The notes beneath the pieces are model-generated. The model was given only the letters and a program-made list of their open reading frames with translations. It ran no database searches and was not told the DNA's origin. From positions 20,001-84,000 of the forward strand of contig JAFEUB010001056.1 in NCBI GenBank assembly GCA_024529925.1: 64,000 nt of DNA, written 5' to 3'. Source of the stretch: Ophthalmolycus amberensis (taxonomy: Eukaryota; Chordata; Actinopteri; Perciformes; Zoarcidae). Shown piece after piece: positions 26,073-58,100 of the stretch (positions are counted from its first letter, which is position 1; each line of letters opens with the position of its first letter). The translations under genes and the position numbers were made by a program.

Positions 26073-26110
26073 ATACTTTATAAATCCCACAAGGGGAAAT
26101 GTTATAGGCT
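25978..26110 (-). mobile_element. (GATA)n-tailed retroelement 3' end
   Basis: A (GATA)n microsatellite (25978-26071) is followed by AAATACTTTATAAATCCCAC and AAGGGGAAATG. Read on the minus strand this is the familiar fish retroelement end (..CCCTTGTGGGATTTATAAAGTATT + (TATC)n). Only the tail is present. Confidence 0.6.
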
Positions 26111-26494
26111 GCATTATTGAGAAACACTTGACACTGAAACCGGAAGCTGTTCCATGTTTTGATGCTGAGCTTCCAGTTTCTTTTATTCAACTGTTGCTCA
26201 GAGGGATTTCGTTGTCTCTTTCTGCCCTCTCAGTTATCAGTCCGGTTGAGTCTTTGTGCAGCGTTTTGTTCTCGATGTACAAAACAAAACACCTGTGCGT
26301 AAAAAGGACTTTCTACAACCTAAAACCATGAAAGACCATTCATAAATATAGAGTGGTCCTCTCAGTTATGAGTCAAGCTGTTATGGCTCAGGATGCCAAG
26401 CTTTTGAACGGTGGTGTTGAACTATTATATTATATTTTATTATACTATAAAACTTCCTTTATAGTTCTGCGGCAAAATATTCACACGACTCAAT

Positions 26495-27078
26495 TGTAGA
26501 CGGACATGCTCTTAATGACTACATTATCTCACATCACCCCCGTACTCCGATCTCTCCACTGGCTCCCTGTAGCATCTAGGATACACTTTAAAATTCTCAC
26601 CATCACTTACAGAGCACTTCACGGTCAGGCTCCTACTTATGTAGCTGATCTACTTCGCCCCTATTCACCCGCCCGCACTCTCAGGTCAAACGCTCTAGGT
26701 CTTCTGTCAGTCCCACGCACACGATTTAAGACCCGTGGTGACCGAGCCTTTGAGGCAGTGGCCCCGAGGCTCTGGAATGCTCTGCCTGCAACTCTGCGCC
26801 TCGCAAATACTGTGGATACTTTTAAAAAGCAGCTCAAAACCCACCTGTTTAGGCTGGCGTTTGATGTAAAAACCCATGTCCTAGACCTGCTCTTAAAATA
26901 TGTTTTACATTTTATTTATTATTTTTATTTTATTTTTTATTTTCTCTGTGTAGATAATTTATTGACCCTAGGGTCACATTGTGTTTTTTATGCTTTTAAA
27001 TGTCTGCTCTGTTAAGCACTTTGTGATACTGTCTGTGAAAAGCGCTATATAAATAAAATTCATTCATTCATTCATTAT
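26495..27078 (+). mobile_element. 5'-truncated L2-type LINE, 3' end of ORF2
   Basis: An open frame (26506-27015) carries the conserved C-terminal block of L2/CR1-type reverse-transcriptase proteins: SLHWLPVASRIHFKILTITY, RALHGQAPTYVADLL, FKTRGDRAFEAVAPRLWNAL and FKKQLKTHLFRLAF. It continues into a 3' UTR with GCGCTATATAAATAAAATTC and an (ATTC)n tail at about 27059-27077. The RT catalytic core is absent, so this is a dead-on-arrival copy between xrn1 and cop1. The frame is still largely intact, suggesting a fairly young insertion. Confidence 0.88.
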
Positions 27079-27569
27079 GACTACCTTCAATTGTAAGAAG
27101 TGAGAAATAAGATGTTACCTACAGTATAAGGAAAATATGAAACTGAACAATCTTGAGGCCTTTATTTATGAACAAATCAATGAACCATTAAGTAACAAAG
27201 CAAAACGTTTCTTGTGAAATGGTTGTAAATGATTTAAAAGGCAAATACAGGTCTGCAAACAAATATGTCAAAACTCCCTGGAAATGACATCATTGATTGT
27301 GGCACATTTTAAAAATTGCAGGCAATATCACATTCATTTTTTAGAACTTTCAGTTTCATGTCTCCCATGAAGTTTAGTTTTTGTGGTGAGCCGCAGAGTA
27401 AACATTTGTCTACTTCAGCTTTCACATGTTTAAAGGATTACATTTCACACAAGGTGGAAACACCCACGATAAACACACGGCTCAGTCTCACATGGGCGGT
27501 TAAGAGAATGGTTGAAATGCCAAAAATATATATTTTTAATCAATAAAAAAAAAAAAAAGACCAAACGGG

Positions 27570-28573
27570 ACCAAATTGTTTTGAAATAATTTATTCAGTT
27601 ATACAAATACAAAACACCTCTCTCACTCAGTTATCATAAAATAGGTAGGTCTTGGCAGTGTTTACCAAAATCCTCTCCGTGACGATGTTGTGCACAGCTG
27701 TGTTAACCTCCAGTATGTGAACACTAATTCCTTTGATACTTTAAAGAAAACTACATGTTGATTCTGTGATTCCTTTTTCAACAAGCAGCTCGTGTAAGTG
27801 GAGAAATAATCCAGTTAGATGTGGCATTGCAGACCAATGCCATAAGCTACATGAGAATGGCTGCCCATGACCTCCGTACACCACCCGACCGTCTACACTC
27901 TTCAGCCACAAAAGGAACCGACGGTACGCTCGACAGGATGAAATTCAAGTCTTATTTATTAAAACTGGTTTCTCCCAATCTGAAGAACACAAAAATAACT
28001 ACATGTAAAGAGGGAAAACAGTTGGTTGACAAACAATGTATGTAGGTGCGTGTGTGGGGGCGGGGGGGTAAAAGACATGATTTCTGCATGTGATTTTGTC
28101 TTGTGCTTTGGCCTTTAAAAAGGAAAACAATGCATCACACTGGTAGCGTTCGGATGGATGTACCCTCGAGAGCAACAGCTTAATAATAATAAAATAAAAA
28201 AAGGGTACAAGTTTTGATTTGACCTAAAATCATAAAGAGGTGTTTCTATTGTAGCTGATATCATTTTACCTTAAAGAAATAAAAAAAGAAGCTTGCTAAA
28301 GTCTCTTGTTCCATTTGTGTGCCCAAGCTAGGTCCTGGTTTCTTCTGCTGTAAAATGACGGCACGTCTCCTCCGGCTGTACAGACGTCCTGCTCCAAAGT
28401 CTTTTCTGCTGCAGCTCATTAAAAAGAAGACGGGGTTCGGTTCCTTTCTCTCCCGCTGTTGTCGGTATCCTGGTTCAGCGGGCGGCCTGGGCTCCTCCCT
28501 GCATCAGACTGATCCTCTATCAAACACAGAGGAGCTGATGGACGTTCTATCTCACACACTGAAGACGTGGCCT
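27570..28573 (-). other. cop1: cop1 3' UTR with AATAAA signals
   Basis: Sequence after the cop1 stop (complement of 28574-28576). AATAAA hexamers on the minus strand lie at 27955-27960 and 27590-27595; the distal one would give a 3' UTR of about 1 kb. The plus-strand 110-codon ORF at 28319-28651 overlaps the UTR, the terminal coding exon and its acceptor. I treat it as a chance frame. Confidence 0.65.
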
Positions 28574-45870
<17,297 letters not shown>

Positions 45871-48800
45871 GCGAGGCCGACTAGAAACTCCCCAAAATCC
45901 GCTGCGTTTTTAGCTGTTCAAAGCATCCGGACAGTGCTGCTATCTGGCTACTTTAGCAGGTTGGCTAGCTAGCTAGCTGGCTGATTATGTCCTAGCATCC
46001 TGTGGGAAAGCAAGAGTGACTGAACATCCAGCGTTTATAAACTTGTCCGTCGGTGTCCGCCTCACTTTAGTCACGAACGGCGCATTAGGAAATCCCCGAA
46101 GTACGAGGGACAAAAGAAGCGGATGGCCAATGGCTAATAAAACAACCACAACTGCGTTGTCCAGTAGAATAGCAGCCGGCTAGCTACTGTTAGCTACGGA
46201 GAGGAATCTCTTGAGTTTCCTCGATTACCCAGGCGCCCAGTGCGTTCCCGACTTCCCGCTACTGCCCCCTAGCGAGAAGGAGTGCAACTGCGCTAATGGA
46301 AATACGCATTATGATTTTAAGAATAACGCAGTTGTGGCTTTTATTATGCACATCTAGCATATATATTATGGAGGCATTTTGCGTTGACAATAATAATAAT
46401 AATAATAATAAGTAATAGTTTTAGACTTGAGATCCACGTTCAGTTTCTTTGTATTTGGCCACGTGCATGCGAAATGAGTCCCTCTCACTACACTGACGTT
46501 GTAGAAACTCGGTTCAAACAGCAACAGCCACAACACGCTGCACTTCTGTTGAATCTAATCAAATTTAGCGTTCAATAAAAACAAATCCAGGGCTTTCCTA
46601 TCCATTCTGTTGTATGTTGTACTCAATGAGAGCAAGTTTAACATAGCTTTATTATAAATCCATTAATGCCATATGTCAGAGGGATAATATGGAAATATTA
46701 CAATATTATCATCAAATACGTGGCTAAAAATGAAAAGCCCCTGTCAGAAAGTTTTTTTTTTTAAATATTATAATGCTATACCTCAGGAGATCAAATCCTT
46801 TTTGTGATGTTCTCCAAATATTAACGATTCCAGTCAACCACAGAAACACAGTGTCTTCTCATGTTTGTCATTATTTTATTTTTTACGGATTACATCAAAA
46901 ACACGCAGGTAGGTCACCCCACAATCCCCCCACCACCACCACCAAAGTGGAAGGGGAGCCAAGAAAAACAGCGTCCCGTCATTCAAGCATCCACCTGCAG
47001 CTTTGCAAATAACCACTAACGTATTCATGCGCACAGTTTACCCCAGCTTTTCCGTTTTTCCCCTCCACGTGGACAAACAAGGGATCCTCCGCAGAGGCAC
47101 GCGCAAATATGGATTTTCCCATGTTTATGTTTGCGGAAGAAGTACATGTGTCGTTACGGGGCTCAGTTAGGACCACCGTGTACAGTAAGATGTCTTTATC
47201 TGCAAGTGCTGCGCAGGTCAATCATGTTAGCAAAGTCAGTATCAGAGATATCCATGAATGTTACATCTAATTAGATTAAATACATTCAAATATATCAGAA
47301 TATGAATTATATAGATACTCATTAAAGCTAGCTGTTTTTTGTTTTGCATTTTCACATGGCTTTCCATACCTTTAAATGAGACCTCTGGATTTTAGAGATA
47401 GATAATAAGTAAGATACAAAATAAATGAAAGGAAAAATATATTTAAAAAATGTAAATAAAAAAGTGTGCAACTTGCATATAGCGTAACACACAAATACCA
47501 GTTTTATCTTATATAATTTGAACAGCTTAAAACACTGAACTTGTAACATAACATGTGACTGAGTGAGAGCCTTTGAGTCAAACACCTGCAGTACTACACA
47601 TTTACACCGTGCTGCACTCGTCCCCCTCGAGCCCTTCTCCCTCCCTGCTTTTCAACCAGCCGGTGGTGAAAAGCTTGCCATCTTTCTTTCTCCCCTTTTC
47701 TCTTCTTTCCTCCCCTCCTCACTTGTCCCGCACATCAGCCTGGATTTCCTCCCATTGGGGTCCCCTCTTATTTAGCATGGGGTGACCAGGTTGTGTGTGC
47801 GAAAGAGAGACACGGAGGAAATAATGAGGGTGTGTGGAGGAATGAGTGGGTGAGTGAGTGAGTGAGTGTGAGTGGTGGAAAAAGTGTGTGTGAAAGAGAG
47901 AGAAAGAGAGAGAGAGAGGAAGACAGAGAGCGGGGCCTCAGGGTCAACGGGGTCAAGACTGACAAACTCAGATGAAGGATAATCTGTGGAGGTCCCTTAC
48001 AGCGGGGGGGTGAGGCCCTCGGTAGAGCACGCTCATTCAGATTCTCTCTCACACACACGCACACACTATCACTCTCTTCCTCCTCTCCTTCATCCCCTTC
48101 CCTCCCTTTTTTTTAAAGTTGCTTCTCTTAAACCCACCCCTCCTATTTCTCTTGTTTCTTTTTTCCAACACAGTTGCAGCTGGATTTCAAAGGGCACTTC
48201 GCCAGCAGAAAAAGCTGAATGTTTAGCAGGCAGATCCCTCAGTCAGGCAGGCTGGGATTGTGGAATTCCTGCCTCCCACTCTTTAGGAACCGTTTTTTGC
48301 CCCTTCGGGGGGCCCCTGCCATTACTGCTAGCGGCCGCCTCCTCCTCCTCCTCTCCATCTCCATCTCCTGCCTCAGAGCCAGGGCCCTGTTTGCAAATTG
48401 AGCCTGACAAAAAAAAAGAAGAATCGCAGGGTGTGAGGGGGAGAAGAAGGGGGCAGCATTCACAGAAGGTGTGGAACAGCAAAAGCCACCCTGCTGCAGA
48501 GAGTGCATCATGATTAAATACACAAATGAAGTTCTCTGCCTGTAGCTTGCACGCTCAGTCTTAATGTAAGTACACCTGTCTTATGAGTTAAGAGGGCGGA
48601 CGGCACAAGTTGCCAAAAAGCTTTTTTTTCCATTTGCAAGGTATTGTTCACGAGTCAAAGTCTTAATCCACATTACCAGCAACAAAAACACACAAAACAG
48701 CAAAGGATGTCGAGGGGGTTCTACAACTCTAAAATGCATGTTTCTTTATGAAACAGTGGATAATGCTGGAACTGGTGCAAAGCTCAGTGTGGGGTGCTCT

Positions 48801-49581
48801 GCAGTCACCTCATAACTTCCAAGCATGGAGTAAAAGGAAGCATATCTCTCCAGTATTTAACAGAGATTGGTGCTATGTGACCACGAGTGACCATAACTCC
48901 TCAATAGAAAAAAACTGTATAATATTCAGACCTGCGAAATGTTGGTTTGACACAAAGAAACCAACCACATGGCCAACCTAATTAAAAAGAACATAATAAA
49001 GGTTTCTCCCGGGCCATCGTCAGCAGGTGAGAACATGAGTAAGCGGACCTTGAGTATTTGTTTTGTCAAACTGCACAACATAACGAATGATACTATGTGA
49101 TGATACTATATATTTATATATGTTTGTATGTGTGTGTGCATGCATATATATCTTTTTGTATTTGTTTACAGCTAAATCAATTACATGATAGAATTAAACA
49201 TCTTATTGGGTTTTTTCCCACTTGTTGCACCTCTCACCAGGTGCTTCCTCTCCCTGTATAAATATATATATATATATATATATATTTTATTTTTTCAGTG
49301 CTGGCTTGGTCCACCCCGAGCGAAATAGTTCAGGACAGAGCAGGTAGCATATTTGGATGATCGGAAAAAACACACAAAAAAAATCACACACAAAAAAAAC
49401 ACCCAAAAACCTTTTCATGTGCGAGGCAGATGTGGCGGCTGTCCGTGTTGTAGCACTGAGGAGAGCCAGAGAGGGAGCGAGATGGGGAGACGAGGGGAGG
49501 GAGACAAAGGAAGAGAGACACGGGTTGGAAGAGGGGGAAGGAAGGTCACTCAAACCTCACCTCCTTCACGTTAGAAAGAGA

Positions 49582-49612
<31 letters not shown>

Positions 49613-50850
49613 GAAAAAAGAGAGTGAGGGGTAGGGAGAGATCAGACACAATTATGTCACCTACAGCGGGGGCAACCCCTCCCCCCACCCCCATCTCAGC
49701 CACCTCCACCTTTATTCATCCGTTGCCAAGAAGACGTGGACAGGGGGGGGGGGGAGGCAGTAACTTGTATATGGACTCAAGCACCGAACTGAAGTGTGGT
49801 TTTCATGTATTTCACTTTAGTGTTTGTACTTTGTCACATTTCAGAAGGCAAATATTGAACTTTTTTTACTTCACTGCGTTACTTTGTACCTTCATGTTTT
49901 AACGATGAACTGAAACAGATTCAACCACCAACCTGTAGGTAAAACACTGCTTGTGCATCAATATAAATAATCCACCAACTGTATGAAAACACTGACCTGC
50001 ACTGTATACTTGTACTTTTGATACTCACATAACTCACAATGCTATGTACAGTTTTGCTTTGCAACATTTTTACCAGTGGTTAAATCTCCACTGCATTATG
50101 AAAATACTCCATCACGATGCTTTGATTAAGTAAAGGTACACCCGGGCCTATTATCAAAATGTATTCAAAGCATTTCAAGTAAAAAGCACTCGTATTTCTA
50201 CTCACAAAATACCACGTTCTTTATATATTATGATACTAATAATCATTACTGATGCATTCACATGGAAGTGTCTTTTTCTACTTGTACAGCTGCTGGAGGT
50301 GGAGCTAACTGTAATCGATAGCATCTATGCATGTGACTTACAAGCTGCATCGCGTGTTATGCACGGAAACGCTGCCTCTGCAACGTGCAACTAAAGCTGT
50401 CAAATAAATGAAGAAAAAAAAGTTCCCCATGTGAATTGAGGTTGAATGAAATGGGAATACTCGAGCAAAGTACAAGTGCCATTAAAAGCCTGCCGTTAAG
50501 CACAGAGGCTGAGTAAATGTACTTAGTTACATTCCACGACTGCGTTACTTGAGGGGGAATAGGTTTTTTTTGCACTATTGTGTTGTTGCAACTTTGACTT
50601 AAGTGAAAGGGTCTGGAGGTGGATGGATGGATGAGATGAGATGAGATCAGGACAAAGAATAAAAAATACCTCTTTCCAGTCCGTAAGGGAATGAGGAGAG
50701 AGGAGAGAGAGGATTTCCCTCGTAAAACACAAGTGTGAGGCAAAGGGAGGGACGTCACCCCCCCACCACCACCACCACCTCCACCACACCTCCACCACAC
50801 CTCCCCTACCGGTGATGTCAGGGCAGGGGCTCCCTGATAAATAAAAAAAA
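45871..50850. other. cop1-pappa2 divergent spacer, no gene supported
   Basis: The first few hundred bp must include the cop1 5' UTR and promoter; an (ATA)n run lies at 46389-46412. The remainder has GA/CT-rich stretches (47870-47935, 49580-49640), poly-G near 49744-49754, a (TA)n at 49260-49284 and no ORF with a recognisable domain. I see no RNA gene. Conserved regulatory blocks could be hidden here but cannot be told from one sequence. Confidence 0.5.
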
Positions 50851-50860
50851 CCTTTGGACT

Positions 50861-52144
<1,284 letters not shown>

Positions 52145-55100
52145 ATGTTGTTGATCAGACTACTGGCTATTTTCCTCATCCTCATCACCAACACGTGGCT
52201 GCTCAGCCCAGTTCGCTCTGACGCACTCCGTCGGTACAAACGCACCATGGCCCAGCGGGCGGACCGCGAGCTCTCCAGGCTGGCAGGTGAACCCTGCACC
52301 GTCTCGGGCGTCTGGAGGTCCCGGCGGCAACCGCGCTCCGGCTCTCCGTCCCAACACCGCCCTCAAGCGGCCCGTCCGAGGACGCGCACGAGCCGGAGAG
52401 AGCTGTACACTGTTGGGAGCGCTTTCGCGGTTTGTGCAGGAGGATGCAGGTTTGACACCGGGGTGCGCCGGTTCGCTCCGGCGGGGGAGGATAAGCGAGG
52501 CTGGGGCGACGCGGAGGATGTGGCGGTGGGAGCGACGTTTCCCCGGCAGCTCTTCGAGAAACGCTCCACTAACGACAAGAGAGGGTCACACCATGTCAGT
52601 GAACACACCACACAGAAGCCCGGGGTGTCTTTGCTTATTAAAGACGCCGGGCAGACCGTCTCCTCCTCTGGCCGCGCAAAGTCCCTACGCGCCTCCCGCT
52701 CCAGGTTCACCCGCAGCCTCGGCGGGACGTTTCCTTACGCGGACGACGGCAACTCCAGCTGGGAGAAAGTTTTCCCCGACAGCTCAACCAACAGCACGGG
52801 GCTCCAGGTCCTCTACAGGCTGCGGCAGGATGATGGAGACCAGCAGTCCTCGACCGGGACCCTGGAGGACAGCACCGAGGACTACTCCGGGGAGGTAGAC
52901 GAGGCTGATCCACCCGCGAGTCTGCCCGTCGGCAGCTCATCTCCCTGGGGGAGTCCCGTGCCCAGGGTTCCCCCCTCCTGGATGACCGCCCTGTACTTCG
53001 GCGGGCGTCGGGAGCAGCTGAAGGTGAAGCCGGCTGCGGGGGTTGAGCTGCCGAGGGCCAAGTTCAGCCTGGAGCTGTGGGTGAATCCCGAGGGGGGGCA
53101 GAGCAACCCGGCGATCATAGCAGGTGGGTGAAAAACAGGAGTTAGCTTTATTCTAAATAAGTTAGATGTATTCTGAATAAGTTAGCTTTATTCTCAATGA
53201 GTTAACTTTTTTCTAAATAAGTTAGCTTTATTCTAAATAAGTTCGATTTATTCTGAATAAGTTAGCTTTATTCTGAATGAGTTAGATTTATTCTGAATAA
53301 GTTAACTTTATTCTGAATAAATTAACTTTATTCTGAATAAGTTAACTTTATTCTAAATAAGTTAGCTTTATTCTAAGTTAGTTAGCTTTATTCTAAATAA
53401 GTTACCTTTATTCTGAATGAGTTAGCTTTATTCTAAATAAGTTCGATTTATTCTAAATAAGTTAGCTTTATTCTAAATAAGTTCGATTTATTCTGAATAA
53501 GTTAGCTTTATTCTAAATGAGATAGATTTATTCTGAATGAGTTAACTTTATTCTGAATAACTTAACTTTATTCTAAATAAGTTAGCTTTATTCTAAGTTA
53601 GTTAGCTATATTCTAAATCAGTTACCTTTATTCTGAATGAGTTAACTTTATTCTGAATAGGTTAACTTTAACGAGAATACTTGTATACTCGAGTATGTTC
53701 AATGTATGCAACTTGATAGTACTTCGACTCCACTACATCTCAGAGGTATTCTAAATGTTGTACTTTTTACTCCACTAAAGTACTTTAAGATAACAACTTC
53801 TCATACACTTCCTGTGCAGTGAAATCCACGTAGTTCCACATTTTACTGAACTTGAATGTTTCTGATAAACTGGACTTAATTAATGATAATCAAAAAACAC
53901 ATCATATAAAAGTGTAGAACACTGACAGGGAGTCCCCCCCCCCCCACACACACACTTTCTACTTTGTAAATCCCAACAACAACACATTCATCTTGACAAA
54001 GACAACAAATAATAATAATACACATAATAATAATAATAAAATGAATTTTACGATACAACTTTGACAAGTAAGGCTTTGGATGCAGGACTTTTACTTAGTT
54101 GAGTATGTTCACAGTGTGATGATAACTGTAGTACTTTTACTTCCTGGAAGTAAAGGATCTAAATACTTCTTCCACCACTGTTTAAAAGGGAATTATCATG
54201 GCCACACACTGAGCTGGGGATTGATGCCCCATGACAGTAAATGAATACAATAGTTCATTATTTCCCCCTTCAATCACACTGTCTGAGATGTTAGTCTATA
54301 GATCTGACCCTCTCACTGGTCATTCCTCTGGTGTCTCTTGTCTGCTCTCCCCCTCATGGTGCTGTATGTCGTTACAAATAGCTTGTGACACTTGTTCTAC
54401 ACTGTGTGCACAATTATTAGGTAAACTAAATGAAAAACGAAAATTTTCCCATCTCACTTGTTTATTTTCATCTGTTAAAGTGAGAATAATAAAATACCAG
54501 CTAGTTGGACCTTTTCGGGTTGAAGATGGACTCAAAATCAACTCTCAAACCTATATACTGCCAGTTTTTAGAACACACTTTCTTCAAGCAGTGGTCCAGG
54601 AAAAAGTCTGCATCTTTCAAGAAGACCATGATTTTTATGCAGACAAAGCTCCATCGCATGCATCCAAGTACTCCCCTGCGTGGCCAGTAAAGGCCTTAAA
54701 GATGAAAGAATAATGACATGGCCCCCTTCCTCACCTGGCCTTAACTCTATTGAGAACTTGTGGGCCCTTCTTAAACGGGAGATGGAGGAAACCAGTCCAC
54801 CTCTCTGAACAGTGTGGGAGGCTGTGGTTGAGTGACAGAATCCATGAATGAAGGCTTGTTACTGTTATTGAAAAGAAGGGGGGGCTATATTGGTCACAAA
54901 TGTTTTTTTTTTCAATGTCAGAAATGTTTATTTGTCAATTCTGAGTTGTTTGTTTATTATTCTTACTTTAACAGATGCAAATAAACAAGTGAGATGGTAA
55001 CATTTTCGTTTTTCATTTAGTTGCATAATAATTGTGCAGACATAGATATTCTCCTAAGAAAGCCTAAACCTCACTTTTACTTTCTTAAATATTCAGGTTT

Positions 55101-58100
55101 GAGGTTTATTAACATTTTGGATTGACCGAGAGCACTGTTGTTCAATAATAAAATGAATCCTCAAAAATACAACTTGCCTTAATAATTGTGCACACAGTGT
55201 ATATCTGGTCCCCCCAACAGCATTTAGTTTGGCCCTTTTAACAGAGAGGTTTGTGTTAACTGCTTTCCAAGAGAAAGGTACTGGTCTCAGGAGGCTGCTT
55301 TCATCCAGGGTTTTTATGCTGTTTTTGTTCCCACTGCAGACACGGTGACAGTGATGACGAGAAATCACAGTGATCGGGATACGTGATGACATTCTTTTTT
55401 TAAAATGGCATTTACTTCAGATAGCAACTTAATTTTGTCGTTATGTCTAGTAAACCAACGTTATTATCTCGAGATAACGAGATAATCAACATATCGCGAG
55501 AAAACAGAAGCTTTCTTCTTCTTATAACCTCTAATGTTCCCAGAGATCAGGAGTACAATGCCAGCATGCATAGAGAGAACTGAGGAGCTGTCCCTAGCAT
55601 CTCCAAGCTCAAATCAGCTGATGTTGTGCACCCAAGAACCAGGTGGTAAAAAAAAATAAACAATAGGTGATCCTGTATTCGAAGAATACGCCAATCACTT
55701 CCACCAGAATATGAACAGAGTTATCTGGACTCATTCATCCCTCTCACCTGGCTCACCGGTCCCCGTTGATGACGGAGAGCGAATCATTACGTTTGAAAAC
55801 ACCGACATCAAACAAATGGAAGAGGATGAAAAGCGCTGTACGGTGCATGATCGATACGTCCGCTCACATTCACTCTGATCAAAGATCCGACTCCATTGCT
55901 TAACTTCTTTCCCTCATTGCTTCCTCATGTGAAGGCATCACGTTCTCTTTCGAGAAAAACAAACTCCCATTGTCTCTGCTAGACGTCATGTTGACATCGG
56001 TTTGAGTCCTAATGGTGATTGATTATATGAATGAAATCTGTTTGTTTGTACAATGTGTCCTTTATTGTTATGTTACTGTACGCTGCCGGACAAACAATGT
56101 CATGATGACACTGATTCTTTTCTTCTTAGTAGTATGTATTGTAATTACGTTACTGCATCTGGCGATACTAATGTGTTCACTGACAGTATTGGCCAAAAAC
56201 AATTACCAGTATTGGCGAATATATTAGTTCTAGCAAATTAAACAAGCGTGCAAGTCTTAAAACTGGACTTGATTTAAAGATTTAGCAGACAGGTTTAGAA
56301 AGTTTGAAACCCCTGCTTCCTTTTAACCCGTAGACCACCTTGTTTTCTCCTTTTGAATTTGAATGAGTCCTATGTGGTAAAAAACGGGCCTTTTAAAAAT
56401 GTCATGTCTTTGAGTTTGACACAAAAATGCTATCTTGTAATTTTGATGCCGTTTTAAATCGTCACTACATACCAGTCATTCCCAGCTAAATAATACACTT
56501 TTAGTATTTTTGAAGCGGCACCAGTCAATATTTGTATATTAACACGACAGCGTTTTAGCGTCTTTCAGCTCGTTGTTTTGTTTTTCTGGCCCAGAACTTT
56601 GCTGTTTAGCTCTCAATGCTCCCTGAATGTGTAAAATAGGCAATTGTTAGCTAACATGTTCTCACATGTCATATTATGTCAGTGTTGTGTTCAAACAACA
56701 AAAAATGAAATGCAGCTTTCAAACGTTAGTAGCCCTCCCCTGTGCGGTAGTGCTCATGCCTCACAACATAAAGACCACGTTTCCCATAAAGCTTGTTTCC
56801 TGTTGCAAACACAATGTTGTCACTTCTTTGGCAGTACTGTTTCACCACGGCCATCTGCTGCTGAATAAGACAGAACGTTTGAGCTCAAATTCAAACACAG
56901 CCCTCCCCGTGTTGTTGATGGTTTACTCATGATTAAGTGTTAAAAGTAGCACCCTTTAGCATTTCATGTGTTACAGTGAATACTAATGTATTTACATTTG
57001 GTAATGCAGTATAATCCAAAGCCATAGCCTCCTAACCGCTGCTTTCTTTAACCATGGAAACCGGCTCACCTCCTGAGGGAATATTTCTCTGCCCTTCACA
57101 CACTCACGCACACTGTGTGTAAACACACACACATGCGTTTGGGAGGGTGAAGGGGTTCCCTGACCCCTCGCTGTCCCAGTATTACACATCTGGGGAGCAG
57201 ATGTGTATCTGTGTGTGTCAGATGGAAACATCAGGGCCATGCCATGGCTGAGTGAAATACCTCCTTCCCCTCTGGGTTCTCTCCCTCCGTCTCTGTCTCT
57301 TCTCCAGGCTCCGTATCTGTGTCGGCCTCTTTGTGCCTCTCTTTCTGTGTTGCCCCATGTTTTCCTGAGGGAAATGGATAATTTCTTGCTGTCGTTTGAC
57401 TCTGCAAGATAACGTTGGCAGGTTTTGTTGTTTTTTATTAATTAAAAATGAATATTTTTCTTTTCCCCATTACCCCTTTGTCATAGGTGTATTTGACAAC
57501 TGTTCCCATTCACTGAGTGAGAAGGGCTGGTCGGTAGGCATCCGGACCGTGGAGCCCGCCGGCGCCAAAGATGCGCGCTTCTACTTCACGCTCCGCACAG
57601 ACCGAGCCGTGAAATCCACCACCGTCTACAGCCACCAGCGGTACCGAGCCAACGCCTGGACCCACCTGATGGCCACTTATAACGGCCACAACATGAGCCT
57701 TTACGTCGACGGTGCTAAGGTGTGTGCTTTTGGTTGAGCTGTGGTTCACAGTTTGGTTGAGTTCGGTCGTCCACCTTCGTCACTGATGACCGACATACAA
57801 TGGTGGTATTTTGACAAAGCAATCCCAACTCAAGGTCAACTCACTAGCTTTCTCCGGGTCTTTCACCCACATCACATGATCATCTATTTCCGAGGTCTTT
57901 CACTCTTAGCCCTAAAAGTGCCACGGATGAAATCACAACAGTTACTGAGCTCGCGTCGATACTGCACATTTCTTCATCATCCAGCGCATGAGGTCGTAGG
58001 ACAGAGTGAGGGCTAATACTAGTTTCTCATTGGGCCATGCTAGAGTTATAAATCATTTTGGGTGACAAATCTGGTGGTTGAACAATCCCATCAGCATTGC

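Noticed and set aside
46979..47221. Minus-strand 80-codon ORF in the cop1-pappa2 spacer
   Set aside because: It has no recognisable motif and no nearby splice partner or poly(A) evidence.
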